Assembly: GCF_050586345.1 (NCBI RefSeq)
Contig: NZ_JBOCEF010000022.1
Coordinates: 8,702-72,701, forward strand
From: JBOCEF01 sp050586345
GTDB lineage: Bacteria; Pseudomonadota; Alphaproteobacteria; Rhodobacterales; Rhodobacteraceae
DNA length: 64,000 nt
Direction: 5' to 3'
The position numbers were made by a program, and so were the translations under genes. Positions 60,767 through 64,000 of this stretch are shown here, in pieces; position 1 is the first letter of the stretch; each line of letters starts with the position of its first letter. Under the pieces are notes generated by a model. That model did not search any database. It was given only the letters and a program-made list of their open reading frames with translations, and had not been told where the DNA came from.

Positions 60767-61806
60767 TCAGGCGGCGAGGATCACCTTCATCGCCCCCTCG
60801 CGGCCCGCGTTCTTGAACACCTCGTAGGCCTCGAGCATCTGCGACAGCGCGAAGCGGTGGGTGATCAGCGCGCCCGGGTCGATCTGCCCCGCGCCCACGC
60901 TCTTCATCAGCATCTGCGTGGTGTTGGTGTTCACCAGCCCGGTCGAGATGGTGATGTTGCGGATCCACAGCTTCTCGAGCGCGAGGTCCACCTTGGTCCC
61001 GTGCACGCCGATATTGGCGATCCGCCCGCCCGGGGCGATCACGTCCTGGCAGAGCTCGAAGGTCGCGGGCACGCCCACCGCCTCCATCGCCACGTCGACG
61101 CCGACCCCGTCGGTCATCGCCAGCACCTTCTCCGCGGCGCCGCCCCCGGAGACGTCGATCGTGTCCGTCGCCCCGAACTGCCGCGCCAGCGCCAGCCGCC
61201 CGGCATCCATGTCGAGCATGATGATCTTCGCCGGGCTGTAGAACCGCGCCGTCAGCAGCGCCGCCATCCCCACCGGCCCGGCGCCGACGATGGCCACGCT
61301 GTCGCCCGGGCCGACCTGGCCGTTGAGCACGCCGATCTCGAACCCCGTCGGCAGGATGTCCGAGAGCATCACCAGCGCCTCCTCGTCCATCCCCTCGGGG
61401 ATCTTGTGCAGGCTGAAATCGCCGTGCGGGATGCGCACGTACTCGGCCTGGGTCCCGTCCACCAGGCGCCCCAGCCGCCAGCCGCCGCCGCCGGTGCAAT
61501 GGGCGTGCATCCCCTTGCGGCAGTTGGTGCAGGACCCGCAGGCGGTGATGCAGGCGATCAGCACCCGGTCGCCGGGGACCAGCCCGCGGATCCCGCCGCC
61601 CACCGCCTCGACCACGCCGACGCCGTCGTGCCCCAGGGTCTGCCCCGGCTCCACCGTCGGCACGTCCCCCTTCAGGATGTGCAGGCGGCGCCGCAGATCG
61701 TGGTGGCGGTGATCCGCACGATCACGTCCGTCGGCTCCTGGATCTCGGGCTTGGGCTTGTCGACCCAAGCCTTGCGGCCCTCGCCGTCATAGACCAGCGC
61801 TTTCAT
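60767..61806 (-). pseudogene. Zinc-dependent alcohol dehydrogenase with a one-base frameshift
   Basis: The ATG at 61806 opens MKALVYDGEGRKAWVDKPKP up to the TTICG motif, then meets a stop. The rest of the enzyme, from LHILKGDVPTVEPG, follows in another frame to a stop at 60767. One base is missing at 61685/61686: inserting A would give TTICG-AD-LHILKG. The repaired protein would be about 346 residues. It has GHDG in place of the usual GHE, structural-zinc Cys (CGSCTNCRKGMHAHC) and GAGPVGM nucleotide motif, as in MDR-family alcohol dehydrogenases. The divergent monooxygenase suggests a joint ketone or alcohol pathway. It is dead as read, unless the sequence is wrong. Confidence 0.78.
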
Positions 61807-61886
61807 CTCTCTCTCCTCCCGGCTTGTCCGCGCCATCATCCGGCGCGGGGGGAGGGAGAGGATCGGCCGCGCCCGCGCCGCCGGTC

Positions 61887-61962
61887 TTGAAGGTTCCGGG
61901 GCCTCGCGTTGAACATTCCGGCGCCCCCCGTTTCGTTCAAAACCCGCCGCGGGATCGTTCAA
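61887..61962. promoter_or_regulatory. Four TTGAA half-sites in a nested inverted layout
   Basis: Direct repeats TTGAAGGTTCCGG (61887-61899) and TTGAACATTCCGG (61909-61921) are 22 bp apart. On the other strand TTGAAC-type half-sites at 61935-61940 and 61957-61962 are also 22 bp apart. The spacing of two helical turns fits an AraC-like or other dimeric regulator in the divergent control region of the dehydrogenase and monooxygenase. Confidence 0.6.
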
Positions 61963-62050
61963 GACCCCGCCATGCCCCCGTCCCTAGCGTGAAGGGGACG
62001 GCGCGTTCCGGGAGGGAACCGCGCCGCGACCAACAGGGAGGACGCAAGAC

Positions 62051-63685
62051 ATGACCAGGACGATCGACGCGCTGGTGATCGGCGCCGGGGTGGCCGGGCT
62101 CTACCAGCTCTGGCAGCTGCGCCGCGACGGGCTGAACGTGCACGGGGTGGACGCCGCCTCGGACGTGGGCGGGACGTGGTACTGGAACCGCTACCCGGGG
62201 GCCAAGTTCGACAGCGAAAGCTATATCTACCAGTACCTGTTCGACGAGGCGCTCTACAAGGGCTGGACCTGGTCCGAACGCTTCCCCGCCCAGCCGGAAA
62301 TCGAGCGCTGGATGCATTACGTCGCCGACACGCTCGACCTGCGCCGCGATTTCACCTTCAACGCCAGGGTGCTCTCGGCCGACTGGGACCCGTCCCGCGG
62401 CCGCTGGACCGTGCGCACCTCGGACGGCGAGGTCTATGACGCGCAGTTCGTGATCGGCTGCACCGGGATGCTCTCGGCCCCGCTCGAGAACCGCTTCGAA
62501 GGCCAGGCCGATTTCAAGGGAACCATCGTCCACACCGCCCGCTATCCGAAGGAGGGCATCGACGTCGCCGGCAAGAAGGTCGGCGTCATCGGCATCGGCG
62601 CCACCGGCATCCAGGTGATCCAGACCATCGCCCCCGAGGTCGGCGAGATGACCGTCTTCGTGCGCACGCCGCAATACGTGCTGCCGATGAAGAACCCCAA
62701 ATACGGCCCCGCCGAGGCCGCCGCCTACAAGGCCCGCTGGGAGGAGCTCACGGCCAACCTGCCCCGCACCTTCACCGGGTTCGAGTACGATTTCGAACAT
62801 ACCTGGGCCGAGCTCACCCCCGACCAGCGCCGCGCGGTGCTGGAGGAAATCCACGCCGACGGCTCGCTGAAGCTCTGGCTCGCCAGTTTCGCCGAGATGT
62901 TCTTCGACGAAGAGGTCTCCGCCGAAATCTCCGCCTTCGTGCGCGAGAAGATGGCCGCGCGGCTCGAGGACCCGGCCCTGATCGACACCCTCGTCCCCAA
63001 GCCCGGCGATTACGGCTTCGGCACCCACCGCGTGCCGCTCGAGACCAATTACCTCGAGGTCTACAAGCAGCCCAACGTCCACGCCGTCCCGGTCAAGGAC
63101 AACCCGATCGAACGGATCGTGCCCGAGGGCGTGAAGCTCGCCGACGGCACGGTGCACGCGCTCGACGTCATCATCATGGCCGTGGGCTTCGACGCCGGGT
63201 CGGGCGCGCTGGCGCGGATCGACATCACCGGGCGGGACGGGATGAAGCTGCGCGAGGAGTGGGAGAAGGACATCCGCACCACCTACGGCCTCCAGAAGCA
63301 CGGCTTCCCGAACCTGTTCATGACCGGCGCCCCCCTCGCCCCCTCGGCGGCGCTGTGCAACATGACCACCTGCCTGCAGCAGCAGACGGAATGGGTGACC
63401 GGCGCGATCCGGGCGCTGCGCGAGAAGGGCGCCGACGTGATCGAGCCGACGGCGGAGGGCGAGGACGCCTGGGTCCGCCACCATGACGAGACCGCCAACG
63501 CCACGCTGATCGCGAAGACCAACAGCTGGTACACCGGCTCCAACGTGCCGGGCAAACCGCGGCGGGTGCTGTCCTATACCGGCGGCGTCGGGACCTATCG
63601 GCAGAAATGCGAGGACGAGGCCGCCGCGGGCTATCCCGCCTTCGCCATGTCCCGCGCCGAAGCGGCGGTCGAACCGGCCGAGTGA
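62051..63685 (+). CDS. Baeyer-Villiger-type flavin monooxygenase
   Basis: A 544-residue class B flavoprotein. Two Rossmann motifs (GAGVAG 11-16 for FAD, GIGATG 181-186 for NADPH) flank the BVMO fingerprint region FKGTIVHTARYP (155-166). The usual Trp of FxGxxxHTxxWP is Tyr165 here. GTWYWNRYPGAKFDSES (41-57) is typical of type I BVMOs acting on cyclic ketones. GGGAGGA precedes the ATG. It should insert oxygen next to a ketone to give an ester or lactone. The divergent, frameshifted alcohol dehydrogenase would have made that ketone. Confidence 0.87.
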   Translation: MTRTIDALVIGAGVAGLYQLWQLRRDGLNVHGVDAASDVGGTWYWNRYPGAKFDSESYIYQYLFDEALYKGWTWSERFPAQPEIERWMHYVADTLDLRRDFTFNARVLSADWDPSRGRWTVRTSDGEVYDAQFVIGCTGMLSAPLENRFEGQADFKGTIVHTARYPKEGIDVAGKKVGVIGIGATGIQVIQTIAPEVGEMTVFVRTPQYVLPMKNPKYGPAEAAAYKARWEELTANLPRTFTGFEYDFEHTWAELTPDQRRAVLEEIHADGSLKLWLASFAEMFFDEEVSAEISAFVREKMAARLEDPALIDTLVPKPGDYGFGTHRVPLETNYLEVYKQPNVHAVPVKDNPIERIVPEGVKLADGTVHALDVIIMAVGFDAGSGALARIDITGRDGMKLREEWEKDIRTTYGLQKHGFPNLFMTGAPLAPSAALCNMTTCLQQQTEWVTGAIRALREKGADVIEPTAEGEDAWVRHHDETANATLIAKTNSWYTGSNVPGKPRRVLSYTGGVGTYRQKCEDEAAAGYPAFAMSRAEAAVEPAE

Positions 63686-64000
63686 CGGACGCAAGGTCCC
63701 GGCCCCCCGTCACGGGCGGGGCCGGGGCCGCGGCCCGGGACTCCGCCCGAACCGCAGACCTGGCCGCAGACCGGTCCGCCGCCGCTTCCCTGCAGGGCGG
63801 CGGGCCCGGGCGCGGGGCCCTCTTCCCGTGGCCCCTCGCCCACCCCGCGCGGCGCGCCCCCCCGGCGACAGATCCCCCCGGGACGGCGCGCGCCGCGCGG
63901 CCCGTACCGCCGCCCAACAGCATTGGGAGGGGGGGCGGGGGGGCGGCCTGCTGCAGGAGTCGCGTGGGACGAAGGCGCCGGAACGTCCCCACGCCCCGCA
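63686..64000. other. Right-edge gap, no gene seen
   Basis: 315 nt of GC-rich, low-complexity DNA after the monooxygenase stop. I see no supported coding frame on either strand, no terminator with a T-tract and no RNA gene. Confidence 0.5.

Overview
The window is very GC-rich DNA (well above 70% by eye). Its gene content points to an alphaproteobacterium of the order Rhodobacterales: a VPLPA-CTERM protein, a TRAP transporter, CoA-dependent aromatic degradation genes and Zur-type boxes. The genus is not determined. I see no rRNA, tRNA, CRISPR array, insertion sequence or phage genes.

Layout. (1) 0-5.6 kb: the start of a class II HMG-CoA reductase gene, then a zinc-starvation block. It holds a CobW/COG0523 GTPase and a five-gene operon resembling ZrgABCDE of Vibrio (His-rich DUF2796 protein, ABC ATPase, ABC permease, two DUF3299 proteins). 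Each unit has a near-palindromic Zur-like box. (2) 5.8-15.6 kb: an amidase, TRAP transporter, NTF2-like and polysaccharide-deacetylase operon next to a LysR regulator, divergent from tetR, ridA and a DadA-like oxidoreductase. (3) 16.1-20.2 kb: a lone gene for a 1375-residue soluble protein with a glycine-zipper segment. I cannot assign it a function, and it is the best candidate here for something undescribed. (4) 20.2-23 kb: a DUF1656-HlyD efflux pair without its FUSC permease, beside a truncated hydrolase and a frameshifted luxR, which looks like a decaying junction. (5) 23.3-28 kb: a two-component flavin monooxygenase, a hydrolase-cupin fusion and an MFS transporter.

(6) 28.2-46.5 kb: a large catabolic island built around a CoA ligase and a bifunctional flavoprotein of the 2-aminobenzoyl-CoA monooxygenase/reductase (salicylyl-CoA 5-hydroxylase-like) type. 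It has an arylformamidase-like esterase, hotdog thioesterases, SDRs, a RidA protein, a LivFGHMK-type ABC transporter, AraC and MarR regulators and two cupins. The likely substrate is anthranilate (from kynurenine) or a related ortho-substituted benzoate. A 14-bp motif, GCTTYAAGYYTAAA, sits upstream of its operons and may tie them into one regulon.

(7) 46.5-55.4 kb: a surface-polysaccharide locus with two family 2 glycosyltransferases, a methyltransferase, gmd and fcl for GDP-L-fucose, a pyruvyltransferase-family protein, a Wzx-like flippase and a nitroreductase. (8) 55.8-59.5 kb: a VPLPA-CTERM protein, a subtilase lipoprotein, an anti-sigma factor and an ECF sigma factor. The first three share an exact promoter pattern, GAACC-N16-CGACSAA, which suggests one ECF regulon. 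(9) 59.8-63.7 kb: a universal stress protein, a frameshifted zinc alcohol dehydrogenase and a Baeyer-Villiger-type monooxygenase. The last two diverge from an operator-like region with four TTGAA half-sites.

Three genes carry single-base frameshifts (near 7.11, 22.52 and 61.69 kb). These may be real decay or assembly errors and should be resolved before the genes are called dead.
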